A stretch of 64,000 nucleotides of DNA from Comamonas terrae. GTDB taxonomy: Bacteria > Pseudomonadota > Gammaproteobacteria > Burkholderiales > Burkholderiaceae_C. The stretch is from the NCBI RefSeq assembly GCF_001544075.1, contig NZ_BCNT01000001.1, forward strand, positions 310,001-374,000, read 5' to 3'. Shown piece by piece: positions 26,614-36,004 of this stretch. Under the pieces are notes generated by a model, which was not told the DNA's origin, searched no databases, and saw nothing but the letters and a program-made list of their open reading frames with translations. The stretch's first letter is position 1, and each line of letters begins with the position of its first letter. The translations under genes and the position numbers were made by a program.

Positions 26614-26761
26614 GGGACATTTTCCATGCCAGCCTTGCCTGCCCGCCTGCGCTAGCTGCTAGCAAATATGTAGTCAAGGCAAAGATCAATTCACTTTGCC
26701 ATGCATAGCCGTTCGGCCGGTTTGTGCTTTTCGGACCCGACCGGACTTCCCGGCAGCCGGG

Positions 26762-28324
26762 TCAGGCGAATTCCCGCGCGTACTGGTCGCGCAGCAGCTT
26801 TTTCTGCACCTTGCCCATGGTGTTGCGCGGCAGGCTGTCGACCACGTAGCAGCGCTTGGGCACCTTGAAGTGGGCCAGCTGCGCCCTGAGCGTATCGATC
26901 ACGGCCTGGCCATCGATCTGCGCCCCCGCGCGCGGCACGATGACCGCCACGCCGACCTCGCCGAAATCCGGATGCGGCACGCCGATCACGGCGCTTTCGT
27001 CCACGCCGGGCAGTTCGTTGATGAAGCCCTCCACCTCGGCCGGATAGACGTTGTAGCCGCCCGAGATGATCAGGTCCTTGCTGCGCCCCACGATGGAGAA
27101 ATAGCCGCGCTCGTCCTGCATGCCCACGTCGCCGGTCTTGAACCAGCCGTCCGCCGTGAACTCCTCGGCCGTTTTCTCGGGCATGCGCCAGTAGCCCTTG
27201 AACACATTGGGGCCCTGCACCTGGATGTTGCCGATCTCGCCGCGGCCCAGCGGCTGCCCGTCGTCGCCCTGCACGCGCACGCCCACGCCGGGCAGCGGAA
27301 AGCCCACGGTGCCGCCACGGCGCTCGTCCTGGTTGTCGAAGCGCGGATCGGCCGCATAGGGGTTGGAGGTGAGCATGATGGTCTCGCTCATGCCGTAGCG
27401 CTCCAGGATGGCGTGGCCCGTGCGCCGGCGCCAGGCGCGGAAGGTCTCGATAAGCATGGGCGCCGAGCCCGAGATGAACAGCCGCATGTGCGCCGCCTTC
27501 TCGCGGTCCAGCCGTGCATCGGCCAGCATGCGCACATACAGCGTGGGCACGCCCATGAAGACGGTGGCGTCCTTGAAGCGGTCGATCACGGCGGCAGGCT
27601 CGAACCTGGAGAACCAGATCATGGGGCTGCCGTTGATCAGCGCGCCGTGGATGGCCACGAACAGGCCATGCACATGGAAGATGGGCAGCGCATGGATGAG
27701 CACGTCGCCCTCCTGCCAGCCCCAGTACACCTTGAGCGTGGCCGCATTGGTCAGCAGGTTGCCGTGCGTGAGCATGGCGCCCTTGCTGCGCCCCGTGGTG
27801 CCGCTGGTGTAGAGGATGGCGGCCAGATCGTCGGCCCTGCGCGCCACGGGCTCCTGCGCATCGCCATGGTGGGCCGCGCGCTCCAGCAGCGTGCCGGTAC
27901 GGTCCGTGCCCAGCGTGTATACATGGCCCACGCCCCGGTTGAAGGCGAGCTTGGAGACCCAGCCGAAATTGCCGGGCGCGCAGACCACGACGGCAGGCTC
28001 GGCGTCAGAGATGAAATACTCCATCTCCGCCCCCTGGTAGGCCGTGTTGAGCGGCAGGAACACGTATCCGGCGCGCAGCGTGGCCAGGTACAGCATCATG
28101 GCCTCGACCGATTTTTCCACCTGCACCGCAATGCGGCTGCCCTCGGGCAGCTGCAGCGACTGCAGCAGATTGGCCATGCGCGCGCTGCCGCGGTCCAGGT
28201 CCGCCCAGGTGTAGTACAGGCTTCGGCCATCGGGCCCCACGGCCTCGACGGCGATCTGCTCCATCTGCTTGGGAAACGCGGCGCGCAAGGCGCTGAAAAG
28301 ATTGGCTTGAGGCATTTCGGTCAT
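26762..28324 (-). CDS. matB: Malonyl-CoA synthetase (MatB)
   Basis: ANL-superfamily acyl-CoA ligase that activates malonate (or methylmalonate) with ATP and CoA, 520 residues. Motifs in order are ILYTSGTTGRSKGAML (P-loop), ALPIFHVHGLFVAIHGAL, ERYGMSETIM, GWFKTGDVG, SIVGRSKDLIISGGYNVYPAEVE and the C-terminal lysine region NTMGKVQKKLLR. The RSKDLIISGGYNVYP stretch and HVHGLF are as in MatB. It lies downstream of malonyl-CoA decarboxylase and a Bug receptor, which together fix the malonate assignment. The start is taken at MTEMPQANLF; an in-frame ATG three codons later is possible. Confidence 0.9.
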   Translation of the reverse strand: MTEMPQANLFSALRAAFPKQMEQIAVEAVGPDGRSLYYTWADLDRGSARMANLLQSLQLPEGSRIAVQVEKSVEAMMLYLATLRAGYVFLPLNTAYQGAEMEYFISDAEPAVVVCAPGNFGWVSKLAFNRGVGHVYTLGTDRTGTLLERAAHHGDAQEPVARRADDLAAILYTSGTTGRSKGAMLTHGNLLTNAATLKVYWGWQEGDVLIHALPIFHVHGLFVAIHGALINGSPMIWFSRFEPAAVIDRFKDATVFMGVPTLYVRMLADARLDREKAAHMRLFISGSAPMLIETFRAWRRRTGHAILERYGMSETIMLTSNPYAADPRFDNQDERRGGTVGFPLPGVGVRVQGDDGQPLGRGEIGNIQVQGPNVFKGYWRMPEKTAEEFTADGWFKTGDVGMQDERGYFSIVGRSKDLIISGGYNVYPAEVEGFINELPGVDESAVIGVPHPDFGEVGVAVIVPRAGAQIDGQAVIDTLRAQLAHFKVPKRCYVVDSLPRNTMGKVQKKLLRDQYAREFA

Positions 28325-28538
28325 CGTGATTCGGTCGGACTCGGTAACTACGGAAGCAAAACAATGCCAGCCCATCATAGGGCCGGACCGGGGTCATTCC
28401 TGTCGCCCGCCGGGCAGGCCCCAGGGCGGCATCACCGCGCAAAGGCCAACGCCGCCGTGCGGCATGAAAGGCCCCGGCGGCGGCATCGTCCCGCTGCGCG
28501 CCATCTCCCCGGAGGAAAGCCGCGCAGCAGCACGGGCG

Positions 28539-29585
28539 CTATGAATCAATCTTCACGCCGGCGGCCTTGACCACCTGCGCCCAGCGCTGGATTTCGCTGT
28601 GGATCATGGCGGCGAACTGCTGCTGGCTCAGCCTGCCGTAGTCGGCGCCGTTCTTGGCCCAGGCCGCCTTGATGTCGTCGGCGGCACCGATCTTCTGCAC
28701 CTCGTCGATCATCTGCTGCTGCACGGCCGCCGGCGTGCCCCTGGGCGCCCACAGGCCGTACCAGGTGGTCACGGTGAAATCGGGCAGGCCGCATTCGCTG
28801 GCGCAGGGCACGTCGGGAAAGGCGGGGTTGCGCTGAGCGCCCGCCACCATCAGCGCCCGGATCCGGCCGCTCTTGATGTGCTGGGCCGAGGAGCCCAGGC
28901 CGTCGAACAGCATATCCACATTGCCAGCAATCAGATCCTGCAGCGCGGGTCCCGCTCCCTTGTAGGGGATGTGGGTGATATCGGTATGGGTCTGCAGCTT
29001 GAACAGCTCGCCGGCCAGATGGTGGGAGGAGCCCGGCCCTGCCGAGGCGTAGTTGAACTTGCCCGGATGGGCGCGTACATCGGTGAGCAGCGCCTGCAGA
29101 GTCGTATGCGGCACCTTCCTGGGATTGACAACGACCACCTGGGGCACGCTGGCCAGCAGCGCCAGCGGTATGAAGTCGCGCTCCAGGTCGTATTCGAGCC
29201 GGGGATAGACCGAAGGCGCGATCACGTGATGGGTGCCGCCCATGAAGAAGTTGTAGCCGTCCGCCGGCGCCTTGGCCGCGATGGCGGCGCCCAGCGTGCC
29301 GCCGGCGCCGCCGCGGTTGTCCACCACCAGGGTCTTGCCCGTGGCCTTGGCGAACTGGCTGGAAAACGGCCGGGCAAAGGCGTCGGTGCCGCCGCCGGCC
29401 GGGAAAGGCACGACCAGGTTCACGGGCCTGGCAGGCCAGTCGCCGCCCGCCCGCGCCATGCCGGCCCAGCCGGACAGGCCTGCGGCCGCCACCGCCCCCA
29501 TCGATCTGAGCAGTGCGCGCCGCCGCACCTGCTCCTGTCCCCACTGCCCGCCCTCACCTGCGCACTCCCGCGGAAAAACCTGCAT
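28539..29585 (-). CDS. Bug (TctC-type) solute receptor of the malonate operon
   Basis: A 348-residue periplasmic receptor of the tripartite tricarboxylate transporter family. The start ATG at 29585 has a perfect AGGAGG site 6 nt upstream. The signal peptide carries RRRALLRSMGAVAAAG, so export may use the Tat route. Bug landmarks are PVNLVVPFPAGGGTDAFAR, VVDNRGGAGGTLGAAI, ADGYNFFMG and HIPYKGAGPALQDL. It lies between the decarboxylase and matB genes, so it may capture malonate. No TctA/TctB membrane genes are in the window, so how the ligand crosses the membrane is unknown. Confidence 0.92.
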   Translation of the reverse strand: MQVFPRECAGEGGQWGQEQVRRRALLRSMGAVAAAGLSGWAGMARAGGDWPARPVNLVVPFPAGGGTDAFARPFSSQFAKATGKTLVVDNRGGAGGTLGAAIAAKAPADGYNFFMGGTHHVIAPSVYPRLEYDLERDFIPLALLASVPQVVVVNPRKVPHTTLQALLTDVRAHPGKFNYASAGPGSSHHLAGELFKLQTHTDITHIPYKGAGPALQDLIAGNVDMLFDGLGSSAQHIKSGRIRALMVAGAQRNPAFPDVPCASECGLPDFTVTTWYGLWAPRGTPAAVQQQMIDEVQKIGAADDIKAAWAKNGADYGRLSQQQFAAMIHSEIQRWAQVVKAAGVKIDS

Positions 29586-29686
29586 CGCATGCCTCCTGAT
29601 GTGCAAGACCTGGCGCTTGCATGGATGCGCCGGCCCGCTTGTGGTTGGACAGCGCAGGGCAAAGACAGAGGCAGTTCAGGAACGCA

Positions 29687-31111
29687 TCATCCTTTGCACA
29701 GGGATTCGATCTCCGAAGACACCGGAATCTTGCCCTGCGCCAACAGGCTGCGGTGCCTGTCCAGGCGCTTGAGGTCATACAGATAGTTGACCATCAGCCC
29801 CATGGACTGCTTGAGCCCCTTGGACGACAGGTCTGCCGCCCAGTTCAGGCGCTCCACGCGCGCACCGTTGCCAAGGTGAAAGCGTGCCACGGCATCCAGC
29901 GGACGGCCCTTGGCGGTTTCCCGGCCCAGGTAGCGGGCTGCGCAGAACAGGGCGGCCTGCCGCACGGGAGACTTGTCCTTGAGCGACGCGGGGTCCTCCA
30001 GCGCGGCCAGCAGGTGCGCGGCATCCAGGCCGCCGGCGGCCTTCTCCAGCGCGGCCTTTTGCTTGTCGTCGAGCTCCTGCAGCACGGCATCGCCCTGCTT
30101 GGCCAGCCAGCCGCGCAGGCCCGGAATCGGCGACAACGTGGCGAAATGCTTGAGCCTGGGGAACTCCTGGGTGAGCGTTTCCACCACATGCTTGATCAGC
30201 GAATCGCCGAAGCTCACGCCCTTGAGGCCGGTCTGCGTGTTGCTGATCGAATAGAAGATGGCCGTGTTGGCCTTGGCGATGTCCACCGCGGCGGCCGACT
30301 CGTCGAGCAGCGGCGCAATGCTGCCCGCAAGCTTGTCCAGCAGCGCCACCTCCACGAAGATCAGCGGCACGTCGGGCATGCGCGGATGGAAGAACCCGTA
30401 GCAGCGGCGGTCGCTGTCGAGCCGGTTCTTGAGGTCGGCCCAGCTGCGGATGTCGTGCACGGCCTCGTACTGGATCAGCTTTTCGAGCAGCGAGGCCGGC
30501 GAATCCCAGCTCAGGCGGCGCAGCTCCAGCAGCGCCACGTCGAACCAGCTGGAAAACAGATGTTCGAGCTCCGCATCCAGCGCCACATAGCGCTGTTCGG
30601 CCCTGGGCAGGGACAGCAGCTGGGCGCGCATGTCGACCAGAAAGCGCATGCCGCCCTGGGGCTGGGCAAAGCGCTGTAGCAGCCGCGTGCGCGAGGACAG
30701 CAGCGCGCGGCGCAGGCGCATCTCGGCCTCGCTGCGCTCGGCATCGCTGCCGGCCTGGTCGTACTGCTGGCGCGCCGCCTGCAGCGCCTGGGCGTCGGGC
30801 CCGAACTGCTCGACGATCAGCGTCCAGAAATCCTTGCGCTCCGGCAGCGGGGCCTTGGCATACCACTCCATCAGCGCCTGGGCATGGCGGCCGCCCTCCA
30901 CATCGCTGAGCGCGGCATCGGCCACCTGCTGCAAATCCTCCAGCAGGCGGCGCAACTCGCGTGGCGACAGGGCTTCCTGCCCGCGCCGCAAGGTGGCCTC
31001 CAGGCGCTGCGCCAGCGGGCGCTGCTCGGACTCCCCCTTGCCGGCTTTCCCGCCTTCCACGCCGCGCACCCACAACTTGGTCTGCTCAATCCAGTCTGCT
31101 GCCCAACTCAT
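29687..31111 (-). CDS. matA: Malonyl-CoA decarboxylase (MatA/MCD)
   Basis: Converts malonyl-CoA to acetyl-CoA and CO2. The 474-residue protein has an N-terminal helical region and a C-terminal acetyltransferase-like catalytic domain with SISNTQTGLKGVSFG, ATLSPIPGLRGWL and the histidine in FHLGNGARVERLNW, the conserved serine/histidine regions of MCD. The ATG at 31111 has AAAGG upstream; an ATG at 31132 also exists. It is the first gene of matA-bug-matB, a complete malonate to acetyl-CoA route. Confidence 0.93.
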   Translation of the reverse strand: MSWAADWIEQTKLWVRGVEGGKAGKGESEQRPLAQRLEATLRRGQEALSPRELRRLLEDLQQVADAALSDVEGGRHAQALMEWYAKAPLPERKDFWTLIVEQFGPDAQALQAARQQYDQAGSDAERSEAEMRLRRALLSSRTRLLQRFAQPQGGMRFLVDMRAQLLSLPRAEQRYVALDAELEHLFSSWFDVALLELRRLSWDSPASLLEKLIQYEAVHDIRSWADLKNRLDSDRRCYGFFHPRMPDVPLIFVEVALLDKLAGSIAPLLDESAAAVDIAKANTAIFYSISNTQTGLKGVSFGDSLIKHVVETLTQEFPRLKHFATLSPIPGLRGWLAKQGDAVLQELDDKQKAALEKAAGGLDAAHLLAALEDPASLKDKSPVRQAALFCAARYLGRETAKGRPLDAVARFHLGNGARVERLNWAADLSSKGLKQSMGLMVNYLYDLKRLDRHRSLLAQGKIPVSSEIESLCKG

Positions 31112-31300
31112 CTGCTGCCTTTGTTGTTTCAAATGCTCTCAATGCCGAAGCATATAACGCCTGCATGCATTGGCCTGCAGAACATTATGGCCATGCATTC
31201 GGCGCCTCGGAGTCATCCAACATCCATCGCTGCAGCGCCGCAACAGCGAAACGGCTGCCCCTCCATCAGGGTCTTTTCATCCCGGGACGGCCCGGCAATG

Positions 31301-31324
31301 AAAAACGCAGGCACGGGGCCTGCG
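31301..31324 (-). terminator. Terminator after lgt
   Basis: On the minus strand CGCAGGC-CCCG-TGCCTGCG-like arms run into a TTTTTC tract. It separates lgt from the malonate operon downstream; the remaining bases 31112-31300 show no gene. Confidence 0.75.
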
Positions 31325-31347
31325 TCGATGGAAGGAAAAGGAGCTCC

Positions 31348-32181
31348 TCAGCCCGTCGTGCGCTGCACCTCATAGGGCGCGCGCCTGCCGCACCACAGCC
31401 ACATCGCGATGCCGCCCACGATCATGGGCACGCACAGCCACTGGCCCATGCTCATGCCCAGCGACAGCAGGCCCAGGAAGTCGTCGGGCTCGCGGAAATA
31501 CTCGGCCGTGAAGCGGAAGACACCGTAGCCCACCAGGAAGACCGCCGCCACCTGCCCCGGCCTGCGCTCCTTGCGGGCATAGAGCCACAGGATGATGAAC
31601 AGCAGCAGGCCTTCGAGCAGGAACTGGTAGATCTGCGAAGGATGGCGCGGCAGCATGGAGCCGCTTTGCGGAAACACCATGCCCCAGGGCAGATCGGGGC
31701 TGGCAAAGCGGCCCCAGAGCTCTCCGTTGATGAAGTTGCCGATGCGGCCCGCCGCCAGGCCCGTGGGCACGCAGGGCGCGACGAAATCGGCCACCTCCAG
31801 CCAGGGGCGCCGGCGCGAATGGGCAAACCACAGCATGGCCGCGATCACGCCCAGCAGGCCGCCGTGAAAGCTCATGCCGCCCTGCCAGACCGCAAAGATC
31901 TCCAGCGGATGCGTGAGGTAGTAGCCGGGCTTGTAGAACAGGCAGTAGCCGAGCCGCCCGCCCACGACCACGCCGACCACGCCGAGGAACAGGATGTCTT
32001 CCACGTCCTTGCGGGCCCAGGCCCTGTCGCCCGTCATGTATTTGAAGGGCGGATGGCGCAGGCGGCGCGTGCCCAGGAACAGGAACAGCGCAAACGCGGC
32101 CAGATAGGTCAGGCCATACCAGTGCACGGCCAGAGGGCCGATCTGCACTGCCACAGGATCAATGTGCGGATACATCAGCAT
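31348..32181 (-). CDS. lgt: Prolipoprotein diacylglyceryl transferase Lgt
   Basis: Inner-membrane enzyme that moves diacylglycerol from phosphatidylglycerol to the lipobox cysteine of prolipoproteins. In its 277 residues, [24 protein letters not shown] at the start, [15 protein letters not shown] in the middle and the Lgt signature [13 protein letters not shown] are all present. Seven helices are expected. I use ATG 32181; ATGs at 32175 and 32190 are close alternatives. This enzyme processes lipoproteins such as the outer-membrane factor at 44819. Confidence 0.96.
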   Translation of the reverse strand: MLMYPHIDPVAVQIGPLAVHWYGLTYLAAFALFLFLGTRRLRHPPFKYMTGDRAWARKDVEDILFLGVVGVVVGGRLGYCLFYKPGYYLTHPLEIFAVWQGGMSFHGGLLGVIAAMLWFAHSRRRPWLEVADFVAPCVPTGLAAGRIGNFINGELWGRFASPDLPWGMVFPQSGSMLPRHPSQIYQFLLEGLLLFIILWLYARKERRPGQVAAVFLVGYGVFRFTAEYFREPDDFLGLLSLGMSMGQWLCVPMIVGGIAMWLWCGRRAPYEVQRTTG

Positions 32182-32315
32182 GGCAGGCATTGTGCCGCAG
32201 TGCAGCACCCACCCGGCGAAACAGGCTCTGCCGGCAGTTAGCGCGCCGCTCCGGTGGCAGAAACTGTGCGATCGATGTCATTGCTGCCACAGGCCATTGC
32301 CTGCACACTGCGCCC

Positions 32316-33332
32316 ATGCCTTCACGCCCCACCCGCTCCAACAGCCGCCCCGCGGCCCAGCCGGCCCCGCCCCTGCCCCGGGCGCGGCCCGGGCACCGCA
32401 TCCTCTGCACCGCCTACGAGGGCGCCATGAGCCTGGACATCACCGGCCCCATGCAGGTGTTTGCCACGGCCAACGATGTGCGCGCCCGCCAGGGGCTGGC
32501 GCCGTTCTATGAACTGGCGCTGCTGGCCCGCCATGCATGGAGCGAATGCGCGCCGGACGGCAACTGCACGGTGCTGGTGCCCGGCGGCGACGGCGTGGAG
32601 CTGGCACAGCACGATGCGGGCCTGCGCCGGTGGTTGCGACAGGCGGAGCCCGTGGTGCAGCGCCTGGGCTCGGTCTGCTCGGGCGCCCTGGTCCTGGCCC
32701 GCGCCGGCCTGCTGCACCAGCGCACGGCGACCACGCACTGGTGCCGCATGGACGAGCTGAGGGGGATCCACCCGAGCATCGCCGTGGATCCGGACTGCCT
32801 GCACACCTACGAGGCCTCGCATCCGCAGGGACGCCACATCTTCACCTCGGCCGGCGTCACGGCAGGCATAGACCTCGCGCTGGCGCTGGTGGAGGACGAC
32901 CTGGGCAGCGCCATGGCGCTGGCCGTGGCCCGGCATCTGGTGATGTTCGTGCGGCGCCCCGGCGGGCAGGCCCAGTTCTCGCCGCTGCTCACGCCCGAGC
33001 CCGCGCATGCGCCGCGCCTGGCCAGGCTGCTGGAGTGGATACCCGGGCAACTGGGCGGCGACCTCAGCGTGGAACGCCTGGCCGAGCAGTCCTGCCTGCC
33101 GCCGCGCACGCTGGCGCGCGTGTTCCGGCGCGAGCTGGGCACCACGCCGGCGCGCTATGTGGAGCAGGTGCGCGTGCAGGCTGCCGCCACGCTGCTGGGC
33201 CAGCGCCAGGCATCGGTGGCCACCGTGGCCCGGCTGTGCGGCTTCGGCCATCCCGAAAGCCTGCGCCGCAGCTTTCACAAGCACCTGTCGGTCAGCCCAC
33301 AGGCCTTTGCCGAGCGCTTCGGCACAGGCTGA
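32316..33332 (+). CDS. GlxA-family transcriptional regulator (DJ-1/PfpI plus AraC)
   Basis: A 338-residue protein with an N-terminal DJ-1/PfpI-like amidotransferase domain (DITGPMQVFATAND, then GSVCSGALVLARAGLL with the nucleophile-elbow-like cysteine, HWCRMDELR). An AraC HTH domain follows (LSVERLAEQSCLPPRTLARVFRRELG, VATVARLCGFGHPESLRRSFHKHLSVSPQAF). The GlxA family regulates amino-acid or choline/betaine-type metabolism. No ligand can be read from the sequence. An MFS permease follows 148 nt downstream and could be its target. Confidence 0.9.
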   Translation: MPSRPTRSNSRPAAQPAPPLPRARPGHRILCTAYEGAMSLDITGPMQVFATANDVRARQGLAPFYELALLARHAWSECAPDGNCTVLVPGGDGVELAQHDAGLRRWLRQAEPVVQRLGSVCSGALVLARAGLLHQRTATTHWCRMDELRGIHPSIAVDPDCLHTYEASHPQGRHIFTSAGVTAGIDLALALVEDDLGSAMALAVARHLVMFVRRPGGQAQFSPLLTPEPAHAPRLARLLEWIPGQLGGDLSVERLAEQSCLPPRTLARVFRRELGTTPARYVEQVRVQAAATLLGQRQASVATVARLCGFGHPESLRRSFHKHLSVSPQAFAERFGTG

Positions 33333-33480
33333 ATTCATAGGAAATCAGCAGCAAACGCTTTGCTGGCAAGCGCCAGCAGCTACTGAATCCATAACAAGCC
33401 CGATGCTCCCGCATGGCGCCATCCAGGCGCCAGGGAATCGCTTTGCCCTTGCAAGCGAAAAAAGAGAAGAAAGGAAAAAC

Positions 33481-34686
33481 ATGCTGCGTCGCTATCCCGC
33501 CCTGGGCCTCTTGAGCCTGGCCCAGGCGCTGTACTGGTCGTGCTCCATCATCGGCATTGCGCTCACGGGCCTGGTCGGCCAGCAGCTCACGCCCTGGCCC
33601 TGGCTGGCCACGCTGCCGCTGACGCTGCTGGTCATCGGCAATCTGCTGGCCATCGGGCGCCTGGCGCGCTGGATGCAGCGGCACGGCCGCGCGCGCGGCC
33701 TGCAGCGCGGCGCCCTGCTGGGCATGGCGGCGGGCCTGGTGGCGGCCCTGGCGCTCTACCAGCGCAGCTTCGTGCTGTTTTGCGCGGGCATGCTGCTGCT
33801 GGGGGCCTACCAGGCGTCGAGCGGTTTTTACCGCTTTGCCGCGCTCGACGGCGTGGATGCCGCGCACAGGGGGCGCGCCGCGTCCTGGGTGGTGGCCGGC
33901 GGTATTGCGGCCGCGCTGCTGGCGCCCAGCCTGGCGCTGCAGGCGCAGGGCTGGCTGCCCCTGCCCGCGCCCCTGCACATGGCCGGCGCCTATCTGGCCA
34001 TCACGCTGCTGGCCGCCTGCGCCGCCGCGCTGCTGCACTGGCTGCCGGCGCCCGCACCGGCAAGCACCGGGCAGGCCGGCGCGACGGCGGCCGAACTGGC
34101 CCGCCAGCGCAAGGCCTTGCTGCGGCGCCCTGCCATCCGCCAGGCTTTGCTCGTGACCGCCTGTGGCCACGGCCTGATGATTCTGGTCATGAATGCCACG
34201 CCGCTGGCCATGCACGGGCTGGGCATGGGGATGGCGCATTCCACCCATGTGATCCAGTGGCATGTGCTGGGCATGTTCGCCCCCTCCCTGCTGGCCGGCC
34301 CGGCCATCGACCGGCTGGGCGCCCGGCGCGTGGCCTGGCTGGGCACTGCGCTGCTGGCGGCGAGCGCCGCGCTGGCCCTGGCCGGACTGACGCAGCCGTA
34401 CTTCCTGGCCAGCTCGCTGCTGCTGGGCGCGGGCTGGAACCTGATGCTGCTGGCCGGCACCACGCTGCTGTCGCAGGCCCATACGCCCGACGAACGCGCC
34501 GCAGCCCAGCCTCTGATGGAATGGAGCAACAACGGCATGGCCGCGCTGATGTCGCTGAGCTGTGGCGTGCTGGCGCAGACCCTGGGCTGGCGGGCCATCA
34601 ATCTGGCGATGCTGGCGGCGATTGCGCTGCTGGCGGCCTGGCTGTGGCGCAGCGAGCGCCGGTTGCCCCGGCTGGCCGCCGTCTGA
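33481..34686 (+). CDS. MFS transporter, YnfM/YfcJ-like, substrate unknown
   Basis: A 401-residue permease with twelve hydrophobic segments in two halves, linked by a hydrophilic loop (TAAELARQRKALLRRPAIR). GAAAGGAAAAAC before the ATG is a good ribosome site. Landmarks are GPAIDRLGARRVAWLG, an MFS loop 8-9 motif, and MEWSNNGMAALMSLSCGVLA. It follows the GlxA-type regulator on the same strand. Substrate cannot be inferred. Confidence 0.85.
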   Translation: MLRRYPALGLLSLAQALYWSCSIIGIALTGLVGQQLTPWPWLATLPLTLLVIGNLLAIGRLARWMQRHGRARGLQRGALLGMAAGLVAALALYQRSFVLFCAGMLLLGAYQASSGFYRFAALDGVDAAHRGRAASWVVAGGIAAALLAPSLALQAQGWLPLPAPLHMAGAYLAITLLAACAAALLHWLPAPAPASTGQAGATAAELARQRKALLRRPAIRQALLVTACGHGLMILVMNATPLAMHGLGMGMAHSTHVIQWHVLGMFAPSLLAGPAIDRLGARRVAWLGTALLAASAALALAGLTQPYFLASSLLLGAGWNLMLLAGTTLLSQAHTPDERAAAQPLMEWSNNGMAALMSLSCGVLAQTLGWRAINLAMLAAIALLAAWLWRSERRLPRLAAV

Positions 34687-34756
34687 AAATCGAGAAAAAC
34701 GGTCGCCAACCCTTATGCATGCCGCGCCGGCAGCTCCCGTTTCAGAAGCGCCATGC

Positions 34757-35821
34757 TCAGCGGCCTGCAGGCAGCTGGATCCGCTGCTCCTGCACGATTT
34801 CGCGCACGGTGCGCTCGGACTCTTCCATCATTTCCTGCAGGCGCTGCGGCGATCCGCCCAGGGCCTGCACGCCCATGGCCTGCAGCTTTTCCTGGACTGC
34901 GGGATCTGCCAGCGCCGCGTTGGCGGCCGCATTGAGCGTCTGCACCACGGCCGCCGGCGTGCCCCTGGGCGCGACCAGGCCGAACCAGGTGATGGCCAGG
35001 CTGTTGAGTCCCTCGTGGCCCAGCTCCCTTAGCGTGGGTACCTGGGGCAAGGCCGGCAGGCGCTGCTGCGCGGCCACGGCAAACGGAACCAGGCGGCCGG
35101 AAGCCACATGGGCCGCCGAGGAAGGGTACTGGTCGCTGAGCACCTGGGTCTCGCCGGAGAGCACGCTGCTGACCACGGGGCCCTGCCCCTTGTAGGGAAT
35201 GTGGTGCAGCTGGATCTTGAGCGCGGCATTCATGCGCAGCACGATCAGATGCCCGATCGAGCCCACCCCCGACGAACCGATATTGAGCTGGCCGGGCCTG
35301 GAGCGCGCCAGCGCCACGAACTGGCCGAAGGTATGCACGCCCAGTCCGGGATGCACCGAAAACACCGAGGGAATCGACGCCAGGGCGACAACGGGCACGA
35401 AGTCCCGCGCCGGGTCGAGTCTGGACGACGGGGACATCAGGACCGGATTGGCAGCCAGGGTGCTGATCGTGCCCAGGCCCAGGGTATAACCGTCGGCCGA
35501 AGCGCGGGCCACGGCTTCCGCGCCGGCCAGGCCGCTGCCGCCGGCCCGGTTGTCGACCACCACGGACTGGCCCAGCGGCGCGGCCATGGCATCGGCCACC
35601 ACCCGAGCCACCATGTCGGTGGAGCCGCCCGGCGTGAACGGCACGACCAGCCGTATGGGGCGCTGCGGATACGGCGCGGGCGCGGCATGGGCCGGCACGG
35701 CAAGGCAGCAGGCCAGCACGAGGCCGGCCAGCCTTGGCCTTGGCCCTGCCCCGACCGTCCGAAAACGCCGGGCACGCGGCCCTGCGGGTGCCGCTTCATG
35801 GTTCACGCTTTGCTGCCGCAT
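34757..35821 (-). CDS. Orphan Bug (TctC-type) solute receptor
   Basis: A 354-residue periplasmic receptor. An unusually long basic N-region (about 30 residues) precedes the hydrophobic signal core LAGLVLACCLAVPAHAAPA. Bug motifs are PIRLVVPFTPGGSTDMVARVV, VVVDNRAGGSGLAGAEAV, ADGYTLGLG and HHIPYKGQGPVVSSVLSGE. No transporter or enzyme gene is linked; it lies between the convergent MFS gene and ilvD. An ATG further in would give a normal signal length but none is well placed. Confidence 0.9.
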   Translation of the reverse strand: MRQQSVNHEAAPAGPRARRFRTVGAGPRPRLAGLVLACCLAVPAHAAPAPYPQRPIRLVVPFTPGGSTDMVARVVADAMAAPLGQSVVVDNRAGGSGLAGAEAVARASADGYTLGLGTISTLAANPVLMSPSSRLDPARDFVPVVALASIPSVFSVHPGLGVHTFGQFVALARSRPGQLNIGSSGVGSIGHLIVLRMNAALKIQLHHIPYKGQGPVVSSVLSGETQVLSDQYPSSAAHVASGRLVPFAVAAQQRLPALPQVPTLRELGHEGLNSLAITWFGLVAPRGTPAAVVQTLNAAANAALADPAVQEKLQAMGVQALGGSPQRLQEMMEESERTVREIVQEQRIQLPAGR

Positions 35822-35919
35822 GCCTTCTGGCCCTGTTCGCCCGCCCTATCGTCAAGAATGCACTCCGCGCCCGCCTGCGCCCAGGTCAGCCTTGCCGTCC
35901 TGGCGCGGCCCGGAGCAAT

Positions 35920-35957
35920 AAAAAAACCGCCGCAGGCCCGAAGGCAAGGCGGCGGTC
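35920..35957 (-). terminator. Terminator after ilvD
   Basis: On the minus strand CCGCCGCCTTGCC pairs with GGCCTGCGGCGG around a short TTCGG-type loop and ends in a T7 run. It isolates ilvD from the orphan Bug gene. Confidence 0.88.
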
Positions 35958-36004
35958 GGATTGTCGGCCAACGCGCGCACGCGCGTTGACGCCAAGGTGA
36001 AAAC

